A stretch of DNA of 10,545 bases, taken from contig DKPO01000023.1 in NCBI GenBank assembly GCA_002471225.1, positions 1-10,545 of the forward strand, in the 5' to 3' direction. The stretch comes from Porphyromonadaceae bacterium UBA7332. Lineage in GTDB: Bacteria > Bacteroidota > Bacteroidia > Bacteroidales > UBA7332. Position 1 is the first letter of the stretch; the number at the start of each line of letters is the position of its first letter. The notes under the pieces were generated by a model. The model made no database searches and was not told where the DNA came from. It saw only the letters and a list, made by a program, of their open reading frames with translations. Of the stretch, positions 1-6,921 are shown piece by piece. A program made the position numbers and the translations under genes.

Positions 1-38
1 CTACAGGGTTCGTAATGAAATTTTTGTTGGTTGGATCA
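1..38. repeat. 38-bp direct repeat, copy A
   Basis: Bases 1-38 are identical to bases 254-291. The repeat starts CTACAGGGTTCGTAATG and ends TTGGTTGGATCA. The copy touches the left edge, so the full unit, including the GGATCCAAC sequence that precedes copy B, probably extends outside the window. It does not lie in a believable gene. Perfect identity over 38 bp with a 253-bp period points to a recent duplication or to a conserved dispersed intergenic element. Confidence 0.9.
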
Positions 39-76
39 GCAAAAACGTCATTATACGAATTGGCTTTTTAAATGTA

Positions 77-100
77 GGGCGCGGATCTATGTATCCGCCC
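77..100. repeat. GC-rich hairpin (REP-like)
   Basis: GCGGAT (81-86) and ATCCGC (93-98) form a perfect 6-bp stem around the loop CTATGT. The stem can also extend to GGGC..GGAT / ATCCGCCC (77-80 plus 83-86, against 93-100) with a two-base bulge. It is far more GC-rich than its surroundings. No T-run follows on either strand, so it is not a standard terminator. Short imperfect palindromes of this kind are typical of REP-type intergenic elements; assignment to that class is inference. Confidence 0.55.
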
Positions 101-212
101 GTGGTACACCATCGCACGGCATTCGAATTTGACCAAATAAATACATCGCATTGTTCGGATCAAAACATTTGTGTGGTTGATTGTGTGTTTGATGGTTTTG
201 GGATACGGTTGG

Positions 213-235
213 ATCTCGTTATGGCTCCCGAGACA
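213..235. repeat. Dispersed repeat module 1, left copy
   Basis: This 23-base block matches 9624-9646, on the far side of the operon, in the same orientation at 22 of 23 positions; the single difference is G versus A after CTCGTTATG. It contains a 5-bp hairpin, TCTCG (214-218) against CGAGA (229-233), with a 10-base loop. The first 14 bases from 214 also recur exactly, in reverse complement, at 9726-9739. Confidence 0.8.
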
Positions 236-244
236 TGGTACACG

Positions 245-290
245 GATCCAACCCTACAGGGTTCGTAATGAAATTTTTGTTGGTTGGATC
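245..290. repeat. 9-bp inverted repeat with a nested alternative hairpin
   Basis: GATCCAACC (245-253) is the perfect reverse complement of GGTTGGATC (282-290), with 28 bases between. A second hairpin, AACCC (250-254) and GGGTT (259-263) around TACA, shares bases with the left arm, so the two structures compete. There is no T-run after either structure on either strand, which argues against a normal intrinsic terminator. Confidence 0.6.
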
Positions 291-317
291 AACGGTTTAA
301 CTACAAAAAAACTCCTT
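252..317. repeat. Dispersed repeat module 2, left copy
   Basis: This block shares an ordered series of conserved words with 9749-9813: CCCTACA, an 18-base variable stretch, TTGTTGGTT, an 11-base variable stretch, then TTAAC.ACAAAAAA(A)CTCCTT. Both variable stretches have the same length in the two copies; the only indel is one A in the A-run (7 here, 6 at the other copy). The pattern of conserved words at fixed spacing suggests a folded or protein-bound element rather than chance similarity. Confidence 0.7.
254..291. repeat. 38-bp direct repeat, copy B
   Basis: This is the second identical copy of the sequence at 1-38. It lies 49 bp downstream (in the minus direction) of the last operon gene's stop codon. 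It contains a small hairpin half (GGGTT at 259-263 pairs with AACCC at 250-254). It also provides the right arm (GGTTGGATC, 282-290) of a 9-bp inverted repeat whose left arm is 245-253. The two pairings overlap and exclude one another. Confidence 0.9.
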
Positions 318-336
318 GATATCTCTGTATTTTGTA
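302..336 (-). terminator. Weak candidate terminator for the six-gene operon
   Basis: Just past the TAG stop of the last operon gene (340-342), TACAAAA (302-308) and TTTTGTA (330-336) form a 7-bp inverted repeat separated by 21 bases. On the minus strand a run of seven T (305-311) closes it. The stem is AT-rich and the loop long, so this is a poor intrinsic terminator by the usual standard, but I see no better one before the window ends. Part of the same sequence belongs to the repeat module that recurs beyond the operon's start. Confidence 0.3.
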
Positions 337-339
337 TTT

Positions 340-1947
340 CTAATCCCATTCGAATTCGAGGTTATCGATCCTGAGGGTGCTGCCGGCTCCTCCTGTGAAA
401 TAATCGCCATAGCGACTGGCTGAGGCTACAATAATCAGGTATTTGGGTTTACGTTGCGTATCCCGGTAATTTAACTCCAAAGTGAATGCCTGGTAATCAT
501 TCCATGTCTTACCATTATACAGTTCGGCATAAGCGATGATCTTCGGATCTTTGGGATCAAAGAGTTTTCGCTCGGATGCTTTGGTCCGGATTTCGACAGG
601 AGTGTCCCAATCGCCCAGGGCGATATAAATAGCACAGGTGTCAGGCACATTGGCTAAATGCGGGAACAATTGCTTATCGAAATAATTGACAGGTTTACTC
701 GTGTATTTGTATTTGCCTTTTAAGCGAGTGGGTCTTTCGGAGAACGGACGACCAAAATCAAGTACACCGTTAGTCCCATCCACACGCTTAAATTCACCTA
801 CGAAAAGATTGCCTGCTGCAAACTTGCCGATAGAGCCGATACCAACAAATTTAGATTCCAGTTTCGCTGCCTGTCCGGATCCGGTTGATGTCTCATTGGT
901 AGGAATGGTATTGCTTTCGCCTAACGTGGATGCCCCTTTATTTCCGGTATCCCAAAAAGAGGAGGATGTATCTGCCCATGGATTCCAGACATTGCCGACT
1001 TTATGCCAGTTATCCAGCGTTCCGTCTGTCAACGACAACTTCTTTCCTGTAGTGAAATTCACTACATTCCCTTTTTCTTTGTCCGTACAAGCTCTGCATT
1101 CATACACAGTCTCAGGCAATAATCCGGATAAACGGGTCGAAAATTTCTCGCCCTGTTTCTGAATCAAAGACGGATCAACAGTTATCCATTCCTGCGAACC
1201 GGACTGACGATACTCAAATCCGTTATTGGCTCCTTCCACTCCGGCACCATACAGATAAGCTACTTCAGTAAACGCATCGGCACGTAACGTACTAATATTA
1301 TTTTCAAGCAAAAAGACATAAAGCGTCCATTCTTCCATGACTATAAAATCGCGGTAGTTGACCATTACTTTTGTCTGCGCATACGTACCGTAACGTTTCC
1401 ATTCGAGCATAGGCAAGGATTCGCTCATATTAATGGTCGATCCTTCCGGCCCAAGTTTAAGTTCTGTCAGTTCAATATTAGCCAGGCTGAATGAAGAACC
1501 CAGATTGACAGATGCTATTCGCTGATCCGAATTGAACGATGGCTCGCCAACCTGGCCGCGAATACTAAAACGACGATCAATATGTTGTTCTGCTTTTACC
1601 GTCCAGACATATTCCTGATACAGAGATAACTTCACCTCAACCGGATTCGTAAGATCCAGTATTTGTCCTGCCTTAAGTGTCGATTGTGCTGATTCGGTCA
1701 CATCAATCGACTTGACATACACTTTCCGTGGATTCACACTATCGGCGAGTGTTACAGTCACTATATGATTTTCATTGTCCATATAGGGTGCCGCCGAAGC
1801 GCCACGTACCTGCAAATCTTTAATATACAGCGGGATTCGCGGATAGGGTATATCATTTTCTATACAACCTGTGAATCCGCCCAATATCATTAAACATAAA
1901 ACGATACAGGATACATATTTTTTATAAACAGAAGAAATCAGATACAT
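340..1947 (-). CDS. Surface lipoprotein with FnIII-like and C-terminal PCMD domains
   Basis: Last gene of the operon, 535 aa. A hydrophobic leader ends in the lipobox FTGC (Cys28), followed by IENDIP, whose early acidic residues fit export to the outer surface. The N-terminal part (about 35-220) is beta-rich and is not the DUF4493 module of the upstream lipoproteins; its NDIPYP opening is familiar to me from PCMD proteins of Bacteroides, stated from memory. An FnIII-like domain follows (about 222-300, with LSGLLPETVYECRA near its end). The PCMD (putative carbohydrate metabolism domain, a jelly-roll-like fold) spans about 305-535 and carries FWDTGNKG, FVGIGSIGKFAAGNLFVG, VASASRYGDYF and a terminal STLRIDNLEF. 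These motifs closely match those of the lipoprotein at 3491-5626, so the two are paralogous in this half. The ATG lies inside the end of the preceding gene (10-nt overlap), suggesting translational coupling. A binding rather than enzymatic role is inferred; no catalytic residues are recognisable. Confidence 0.85.
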   Translation of the reverse strand: MYLISSVYKKYVSCIVLCLMILGGFTGCIENDIPYPRIPLYIKDLQVRGASAAPYMDNENHIVTVTLADSVNPRKVYVKSIDVTESAQSTLKAGQILDLTNPVEVKLSLYQEYVWTVKAEQHIDRRFSIRGQVGEPSFNSDQRIASVNLGSSFSLANIELTELKLGPEGSTINMSESLPMLEWKRYGTYAQTKVMVNYRDFIVMEEWTLYVFLLENNISTLRADAFTEVAYLYGAGVEGANNGFEYRQSGSQEWITVDPSLIQKQGEKFSTRLSGLLPETVYECRACTDKEKGNVVNFTTGKKLSLTDGTLDNWHKVGNVWNPWADTSSSFWDTGNKGASTLGESNTIPTNETSTGSGQAAKLESKFVGIGSIGKFAAGNLFVGEFKRVDGTNGVLDFGRPFSERPTRLKGKYKYTSKPVNYFDKQLFPHLANVPDTCAIYIALGDWDTPVEIRTKASERKLFDPKDPKIIAYAELYNGKTWNDYQAFTLELNYRDTQRKPKYLIIVASASRYGDYFTGGAGSTLRIDNLEFEWD

Positions 1948-2753
1948 AAAGTAATTCCCAGATTGATATTAAACAAGTTGATTTTGAAATTCGCCCCGCT
2001 GGAACGACGTGAACCTTCTTCGCCCCGGTCATTGCGTTGCTTCTCGGTCCGATATTTAAAGCCTACGACGCCAAAAGACATTTCGGCACTGACATTTTGC
2101 ATAATAAAGACCGAAACACCCGGATTGATACCCAGATGAAGTTCCCGGATGTCCGTATCCGTTCTTTTAGGCTGCTCGCCTTCCGTCCTGCTGAAAGAAG
2201 AGGTGCCACTTTTATACATCAGAGAGGTTTCATTGAATAAACCGAAACGTTTTCCGGCATCCAGTCCTACATACGAACGATGAAAAGCGGCTATCGTATA
2301 CAGATCTTCGGAGAAGCGAATTCCACTTAACGAAAAGTCCAGATCGTCATCAATCTTCAAACTGATATTATCCAGATTCGCAACCGTATGGTTATATCCG
2401 AATTCCATACCAATAACGACATTGTCACGAATGGCGTAGCCGATATAAGGTCTGACTTTCAATGTTCGTGCGTTAGAGGTGAAATCCTTTAAAAGAGAGA
2501 ACAACATACTGGCCTCACTGCTTTCGTAATTGACATATGAAAATGTGACACCTCCCACCCATTTTTTTTTCGGAATAAACCGATAGTTGGTGATCCCCCG
2601 ATCATAGCGTCCGATTGCACGTGTACGAATAATATCCAATGTATCTGCCTGCATCGCCTTCGTTTCTTTACTTTCTCCAAAGACAGAACAAACTGAAAGC
2701 ATCAGAAAAAGAGAAAAAAGGGAAATGCGTATTTTGAAGTGCTGTGCTATCAT
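1938..2753 (-). CDS. Putative outer-membrane beta-barrel protein, second of a tandem pair
   Basis: 271 aa. The signal peptide is hydrophobic (about 10-26), with likely signal peptidase I cleavage after SVFG. The cysteine at 22 is preceded by Val, so a lipobox is unlikely. The mature protein alternates polar and hydrophobic residues with many Gly and aromatic residues, as expected for membrane beta-strands. It is a clear paralogue of the product of 2758-3498. Paired segments include FIPKKKWVGGVTFSY / FVPKGQWIVGSSVSY, GINPGVSVFI / GVSPGMVAFI, GVVGFKYRTEKQ / GVMGFNFSKERQ, and the C-terminal SSGANFKINLFNINLGI / SSGNFKINIFSLGLGI. It has about 25 extra residues after the signal peptide (ESKETKAMQADTLD...) that the paralogue lacks. 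The start lies 4 nt after the stop of the preceding gene, and the end overlaps the next start by 10 nt. I do not recognise a named family. Barrel topology is inferred from composition. Lodging or exposing the neighbouring lipoproteins is a possible role, not a shown one. Confidence 0.8.
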   Translation of the reverse strand: MIAQHFKIRISLFSLFLMLSVCSVFGESKETKAMQADTLDIIRTRAIGRYDRGITNYRFIPKKKWVGGVTFSYVNYESSEASMLFSLLKDFTSNARTLKVRPYIGYAIRDNVVIGMEFGYNHTVANLDNISLKIDDDLDFSLSGIRFSEDLYTIAAFHRSYVGLDAGKRFGLFNETSLMYKSGTSSFSRTEGEQPKRTDTDIRELHLGINPGVSVFIMQNVSAEMSFGVVGFKYRTEKQRNDRGEEGSRRSSGANFKINLFNINLGITLCI

Positions 2754-2757
2754 AAAT

Positions 2758-3498
2758 TTATAGATAAAATGCGATTCCTAAACCGAGTGAAAAGATATTA
2801 ATTTTGAAGTTACCGGAACTCATGGATTGCTCTCCCACATGAACCTGATCCGTCACCTGACGTTCTTTGCTAAAATTGAATCCCATCACACCGACATTAA
2901 GTTCCACTGCCATAAAATTATTTATAAAAGCAACCATCCCGGGTGAAACGCCAATACCCAGATCCGTTCCCGTTTTATAAGTCCCCGTAAGAGATTCGCC
3001 TGAGCCTGTTACTATTTTGGATTGACTCTTGCCAAACTGCAATTGTGTCTCACAATAAAGGGCAAAACGACGACTATTGCCCAGACTGATATAATTGCGC
3101 AGAATAGCCATTCCCGAGAATGAATGTCTCAGGCTATACATATCCTTCACATTAAATTTATTGTCCTCATTAATTACAATATCCGTTTCACTCAAACGGG
3201 TAAGTGTACGTCCGTATGAGAAACGTCCGCCACCTGCAATATTCTCTTTAAATGCATAGCAAATAAGCGGAGTCACTTTAAACGTATAGCCATCCGAATT
3301 AAGGCCTTCAACAATCAAAAACTGATAATTCTTTTCGTTATGTTCTGAATAGGATACAGAGCTTCCTACAATCCATTGACCTTTGGGTACAAATTGCTTA
3401 AACTCTATATTACGACGAAAATCTTGCCCCTGTATGCAAAAAGCATACAGGAGTAAGATTTGTAAAAAGAAGAATTTTCTCTGTGTGTTTTTATTCAT
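2758..3498 (-). CDS. Putative outer-membrane beta-barrel protein, first of a tandem pair
   Basis: 246 aa. A basic N-terminus (MNKNTQRK) and a hydrophobic core lead to a probable signal peptidase I site near CIQG/QDF (about residue 24). The mature chain is rich in alternating hydrophobic and polar residues, Gly and aromatics, and ends GLGIAFYL, a terminus with an aromatic residue typical of outer-membrane strands. It resembles the adjacent product of 1938-2753 along its whole length, so the two arose by tandem duplication. The conserved stretch MAILRNYISLGNSRRFALYCE corresponds to AAFHRSYVGLDAGKRFGLFNE in the paralogue. Its ATG is embedded in the last codons of the upstream lipoprotein gene (tATGAATAA, 8-nt overlap), a typical coupling arrangement. 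About 240 residues fits a small barrel of roughly 8 to 10 strands. This is an estimate from length, not a topology count. The name of the family is not known to me. Confidence 0.8.
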   Translation of the reverse strand: MNKNTQRKFFFLQILLLYAFCIQGQDFRRNIEFKQFVPKGQWIVGSSVSYSEHNEKNYQFLIVEGLNSDGYTFKVTPLICYAFKENIAGGGRFSYGRTLTRLSETDIVINEDNKFNVKDMYSLRHSFSGMAILRNYISLGNSRRFALYCETQLQFGKSQSKIVTGSGESLTGTYKTGTDLGIGVSPGMVAFINNFMAVELNVGVMGFNFSKERQVTDQVHVGEQSMSSGNFKINIFSLGLGIAFYL

Positions 3499-5626
3499 AT
3501 ATAAATTCTAAATTATCCAACCACATTGTACTGCCTGAACTTCCCGAAAAATAATCTCCGTAGCGGCTTGCCGAAGCAACCAGCACTAAAGATACGGGTT
3601 TACGTGTATCACGGTAATCCAACGGGATGGTGAACTCAATCATCTCTTCACCTTCCGTATTGGCATTCAACACATACTCTCCGTACGCAATCGTACCTGC
3701 ATTATTTTCAGAAGGGTCAAAGAATTGCTGGGATTTGGTTTTAACCACTACCGGCCAATGTTCGCCTTCAGCCGACTCACCTGCCCAATCACCCAAAGCC
3801 ACATAGACAATACCCTGGTCAGTCTCGCCTTTGCCGATTTTATCTGTAGTCGTATAATCGACCGTTCCCGGACGATACTTAATATAACCACGCAAGGCTT
3901 TCGGACGGCTCGCAAAAGGACGTCCCCAGCCAAGAACCCCATCCGTACCATCTGTTTTCAGGTATTTACCCACAAACAGATTCCCGGCAGCAAATTTCCC
4001 GATAATACCCAGTCCGACAAATTGAGATTTCAGTCGAATGGATCTGTTACCTTCCTGCTTTATTGTTTCGTCCGGTTCGGTCACATTCTTTTTCATTGTT
4101 GCAGAACCATGATTTCCGCTATCCCAGAACATAGATTGTCCTGCGCCATAAATCAGAAGCGGAGACGATCCCGACCAATCCTCGAATCCGGCATTCGGTA
4201 GTTGAATGGCAGATTCCGTTGTGAAACGAATCAAAACATTCGAAACCACATCGCCTACCATTACCTGATATTCATAGTTAGTCCCCGGAGTAAGACCTGT
4301 CAATTGAGCCGACAAACTATTCCCTGAACGTTGTGCATCTGCAAAAATCCATTCAGAAGCTCCAACCATACGATAACGGAAACGATAAGCACCTTCGGAC
4401 TCGCGAATCACCTCACCACGCAAAACTGCCCGATTTGTGTAAATGGTTGCAGCAAGCGGTTCGAGTGTCGAAACAGTTGCATTGCTCACATGAATACCCG
4501 TAATCACCTCTCTTGATTTTTCGTTACTGTCAACTGCACGGATCGTTAGCGAATGACTTGCTTCCACAGCCGTAATCCGTTGCATCAATGCTGAAGTAAA
4601 AGTAATCTTCTTGAAACTTTGCCCGGTCAGCTCATTGTCATTGCCTGTCACTTCCAATCCGGCAGCAGCCAAAACTGCCGCTTCTTCAGGGGTTAATTGT
4701 GCCAGATCAATCTGATTAAACGGTAAGCCCCAATTTGAAAAGGAAGCACATTGAATCAATAAAGACTCAATTAAAGAAGATCCGGCAACCGTGAACGATA
4801 ATGGATTATTATTGCCTGTCTCTACTTGTACGCCTTTCAGAATATCGAATCCGACACCCGAGATCTTAGGAGCCAGATGGACCGGTACTTCTGATTCATT
4901 CACCTCAATCGGAGTCGTATCAATTTCAATCGTTACGGAGCCCCCTCCTTCGGGAGTCAAGTCCGGTTTGTAAGCTATATTTAAATCATAACGTGTTGTT
5001 GCAGCAGCCTGAAAACTTCCTGTATGTTCGAATTTCGATCCATTTAAGGCAGTTGCTTTTAGTGTCCAGGTAATTTTCTTATTATCGGACGGCAACATAA
5101 AATAAGCAACCGAATCCTGATTTTCAGGGTGGATTTTCAATGATGCTGCTGAAGTCGCTACCGTCACCTCATAAGTCGAGAATATATTCAAAACCGACTC
5201 ATCAAAGTTAACCTTCACTAAGCTATTCATGATCCGGCAAACCAGATCTGTCTGCGTAACCTGTCCGGCTTTGATTTCGAAATCCGTCTCTCCATAAAAA
5301 TATTTTTTATTAAAAGATGCCGGAACTGCCTCCCCTGCAGAAGCTTCTGTGCGATATACCCCCGAAGACAGCTGTAATTCACCCGGAATAGATGCGATCC
5401 CCGTATATTTACGGATCAAACCTTCCGAACTGTAAATTTTAATTACACAGGTCTCTTCAGGTGCAGGTTCTGTCTCCCCTCGTGTCTGTACAACCTGAAT
5501 ATCCCCTTTTACACCTATTTTCAACTGAAGTGTTCCTTCACCGCTCCAGTCATTATTATTTTCGCAGCTGACTAACCCCATTCCGACAAGGGTAAATATC
5601 AGCCATATATTTAAAAGTCTGTTCAT
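3491..5626 (-). CDS. DUF4493 / Ig-like / FnIII / PCMD multidomain surface lipoprotein
   Basis: 711 aa, the full-architecture member of the operon. The lipobox is LVSC (Cys21), followed by ENNND, an acidic start fitting surface export. The order of domains is DUF4493-like (about 31-240, opening with GTLQLKIGVK), Ig/cadherin-like (about 250-385, starting PKISGVGFDI), FnIII (about 388-472, with LTGLTPGTNYEYQV), and PCMD (about 475-711). The PCMD opens NAGFEDWSG and contains FWDSGNHGSATM, FVGLGIIGKFAAGNLFVG, SRPKALRGY and VASASRYGDYF, closing with STMWLDNLEF. FnIII plus PCMD closely resemble the last gene of the operon; DUF4493 plus the Ig-like part resemble the two genes before it. It therefore links the two halves of the set. 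The start lies 10 nt after the preceding stop and has no clear Shine-Dalgarno sequence. Its 3' end overlaps the next gene by 8 nt. The function is not known; a jelly-roll domain suggests glycan or protein binding at the surface. Confidence 0.88.
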   Translation of the reverse strand: MNRLLNIWLIFTLVGMGLVSCENNNDWSGEGTLQLKIGVKGDIQVVQTRGETEPAPEETCVIKIYSSEGLIRKYTGIASIPGELQLSSGVYRTEASAGEAVPASFNKKYFYGETDFEIKAGQVTQTDLVCRIMNSLVKVNFDESVLNIFSTYEVTVATSAASLKIHPENQDSVAYFMLPSDNKKITWTLKATALNGSKFEHTGSFQAAATTRYDLNIAYKPDLTPEGGGSVTIEIDTTPIEVNESEVPVHLAPKISGVGFDILKGVQVETGNNNPLSFTVAGSSLIESLLIQCASFSNWGLPFNQIDLAQLTPEEAAVLAAAGLEVTGNDNELTGQSFKKITFTSALMQRITAVEASHSLTIRAVDSNEKSREVITGIHVSNATVSTLEPLAATIYTNRAVLRGEVIRESEGAYRFRYRMVGASEWIFADAQRSGNSLSAQLTGLTPGTNYEYQVMVGDVVSNVLIRFTTESAIQLPNAGFEDWSGSSPLLIYGAGQSMFWDSGNHGSATMKKNVTEPDETIKQEGNRSIRLKSQFVGLGIIGKFAAGNLFVGKYLKTDGTDGVLGWGRPFASRPKALRGYIKYRPGTVDYTTTDKIGKGETDQGIVYVALGDWAGESAEGEHWPVVVKTKSQQFFDPSENNAGTIAYGEYVLNANTEGEEMIEFTIPLDYRDTRKPVSLVLVASASRYGDYFSGSSGSTMWLDNLEFIYE

Positions 5627-5636
5627 AGTAAGCTTG

Positions 5637-6911
5637 TTAATGTGATATTAAAGTAAGTGTCTGACGTTTGGTATTCGGTGATGCTGCCTGATCAACCACC
5701 GATATTTTAAAATTGTGTGTTCCTGCTCCGTATATGCCCAATAGGGGAATAAACTGTGAAATATCGAATACGAGTTCTTTTTTCCCTATAACCTGATCTC
5801 CTGTAGGAAACCCTAATCCGGACAATCCTTCTTGTAATGCACCGGGATGAGCCAGATCAAATGTCTTAGCCAGACCTACCGAAACGAGAATATCCTCCGT
5901 CAGTGTTTCGGAATCAATCTCTACGAATAAATTGGCAATCCCTTTCGGCGCTGATATATTAACAACCACATTCATCTCTCCGCTTTCAGGGATATTAACG
6001 GGTTGAGTGATATCAAATCCCTGACCGACAATCACCGGCATATCTTCGCCCGGGTTTGGATCCGGGTCCGGTGTCGGATCAGGATCCGGTTTTTCATCCG
6101 GGATCACATCTTCCCCGGGTTTGATCACCTCATCTTTATCAACGACCGTACAACTCATATCAATATTGATAGTGATGCTTCCACTTCCCTCATCGGGTTT
6201 TTCTTCTCCCACGTTTTTAATCGTATATTTAATGATACGATGTTCTCCGGCTTTTACATCGGGAAATGCCTTACTCAGATTTACAGGCTCGCCATCAATC
6301 GTTCCGATCAATGTGGATTGCAATAAATTCTGATTGTCATTCAAAGCATAAAAATGACCTGCACGGGATTCGTCTTTCTGATAGATCAACTGCCCCTCAC
6401 CTACCTGAACCGTCGTTTTCACATCCGGACTCAACAACTGTTTCAATTCGTCATCAAAAACAACCGTCACCATAATGCTACGCAGAATACACTTCAAGGT
6501 TTCAATAGAAGTTAATTCATTTTCTTTTACCGTAAAATCCCGAACGCCATAATAAAACGGTCTTTCAAATTCGGCAGGAAGCTGATCATGTGAATAGGCT
6601 GCAATTGAGTAGTTACCTACCTTTAATGTAAAAATTTCAGGCATATCCCCATATGCCCACTCATTTACGAGTTTATTCCCGTGATCTTTATCGAAAATCC
6701 GAATAATAAATGGGGTCAGATCTATTTTCGTGGATTTAACAACCGGTTCTGTTGTTACGCCTACTTGCAATCCCGCTACACTGACCTTTCCTTCAGGACG
6801 ATTATCGACTTCCGGTTTCTGAGTTCCGTAATCCAGACTCTCCCGGTCACAAGCCGCAAAGCTCAACAGCGATAAACAAAGAATACTTAATATATATAGT
6901 TTCTTTTTCAT
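5637..6911 (-). CDS. DUF4493 lipoprotein lacking a PCMD domain
   Basis: 424 aa from the ATG at 6911. A longer frame begins with TTG at 6920, but the ATG gives a proper leader (MKKKLYILSILCLSLLSFAAC) and has GGA 4 nt upstream, so I prefer it. The lipobox is FAAC (Cys21), followed by DRESLD. DUF4493-like sequence spans about 45-255. A Pro/Asp-rich linker (KPDPDPTPDPDPNPGED, about 274-290) then joins an Ig/cadherin-like domain (about 292-424) that starts PVIVGQGFDI, almost the same as the PKISGVGFDI start of that domain in the downstream lipoprotein. The chain ends there, with no FnIII or PCMD, so it is the short member of the set. It may be naturally short, since the stop (TAA) is followed after 10 nt by the next start and no remnant of the lost part is visible. 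It lies 10 nt after the 829-aa gene. Confidence 0.85.
   Translation of the reverse strand: MKKKLYILSILCLSLLSFAACDRESLDYGTQKPEVDNRPEGKVSVAGLQVGVTTEPVVKSTKIDLTPFIIRIFDKDHGNKLVNEWAYGDMPEIFTLKVGNYSIAAYSHDQLPAEFERPFYYGVRDFTVKENELTSIETLKCILRSIMVTVVFDDELKQLLSPDVKTTVQVGEGQLIYQKDESRAGHFYALNDNQNLLQSTLIGTIDGEPVNLSKAFPDVKAGEHRIIKYTIKNVGEEKPDEGSGSITINIDMSCTVVDKDEVIKPGEDVIPDEKPDPDPTPDPDPNPGEDMPVIVGQGFDITQPVNIPESGEMNVVVNISAPKGIANLFVEIDSETLTEDILVSVGLAKTFDLAHPGALQEGLSGLGFPTGDQVIGKKELVFDISQFIPLLGIYGAGTHNFKISVVDQAASPNTKRQTLTLISH
6048..6092 (-). repeat. Pro/Asp-rich linker coded by a GGATCCGG-like repeat
   Basis: Inside the 424-aa lipoprotein gene, the coding strand repeats units ending CC-GAY (Pro-Asp), giving PDPDPTPDPDPNPG. 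On the plus strand this appears as repeated GGATCCGG / GGGTCCGG words. The linker separates the DUF4493-like half from the Ig-like half and is probably an extended, flexible or rigid stalk. Such tracts can change length by slippage, so the linker may vary between strains; that is inference. Confidence 0.75.
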
Positions 6912-6920
6912 TATTTCCAA
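6912..6920 (-). promoter_or_regulatory. Weak ribosome site deciding the 424-aa gene's start
   Basis: On the minus strand TTGGAAATA precedes ATG. GGA sits at 6918-6916, 4 nt before the ATG at 6911. The in-frame TTG at 6920 overlaps this site and would add only Met-Glu-Ile before a leader that already begins with MKKK. This favours the ATG. Spacing is a little short for a Shine-Dalgarno sequence, and Bacteroidota often do without one. Confidence 0.45.
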
Positions 6921-6921
6921 A

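Larger units (their letters stand above)
1..339. other. Intergenic region rich in short repeats, no gene supported
   Basis: This stretch lies beyond the 3' end of the operon and has no gene I can support. It holds a 38-bp direct repeat (1-38 and 254-291), a GC-rich hairpin (77-100), a module shared with the other side of the operon (213-235), a 9-bp inverted repeat (245-253 / 282-290), and an AT-rich inverted repeat just past the last stop codon (302-336). A plus-strand open frame at 171-374 runs through these repeats and into the 3' end of the operon. It has no ribosome site and no recognisable protein. The look is of REP- or MITE-like non-coding DNA, which is an inference from structure alone. 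Confidence 0.7.

Noticed and set aside
1..291. The pair of 38-bp repeats as a CRISPR array
   Set aside because: Only two copies, about 215 bp between them, no regular spacers and no cas gene.
171..374. Plus-strand open frame of 67 codons in the left flank
   Set aside because: It runs across repeat modules and the 3' end of the operon. Half of it is made of the 38-bp repeat, and it has no ribosome site or recognisable product.
686..1162. Plus-strand open frame of 158 codons opposite the PCMD region of the 535-aa lipoprotein
   Set aside because: It is antisense to a clearly coding region and has no leader, motif or ribosome site. A 158-codon frame at 3725-4201 lies opposite the paralogous PCMD, but the two translations do not resemble each other, so equal length is a coincidence.
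1938..2753. 271-aa protein as a lipoprotein (Cys22 in LSVC)
   Set aside because: The residue before the cysteine is Val rather than Gly, Ala or Ser, and a good signal peptidase I site (SVFG) follows.
3725..4201. Plus-strand open frame of 158 codons opposite the PCMD region of the 711-aa lipoprotein
   Set aside because: Same reasoning: low-complexity antisense translation, no resemblance to a protein family or to the frame at 686-1162.
6003..6326. Plus-strand open frame of 107 codons opposite the 424-aa lipoprotein
   Set aside because: It owes its length to the antisense of the Pro/Asp repeat (Arg/Ile/Arg repeats) and is a shadow of the coding strand.
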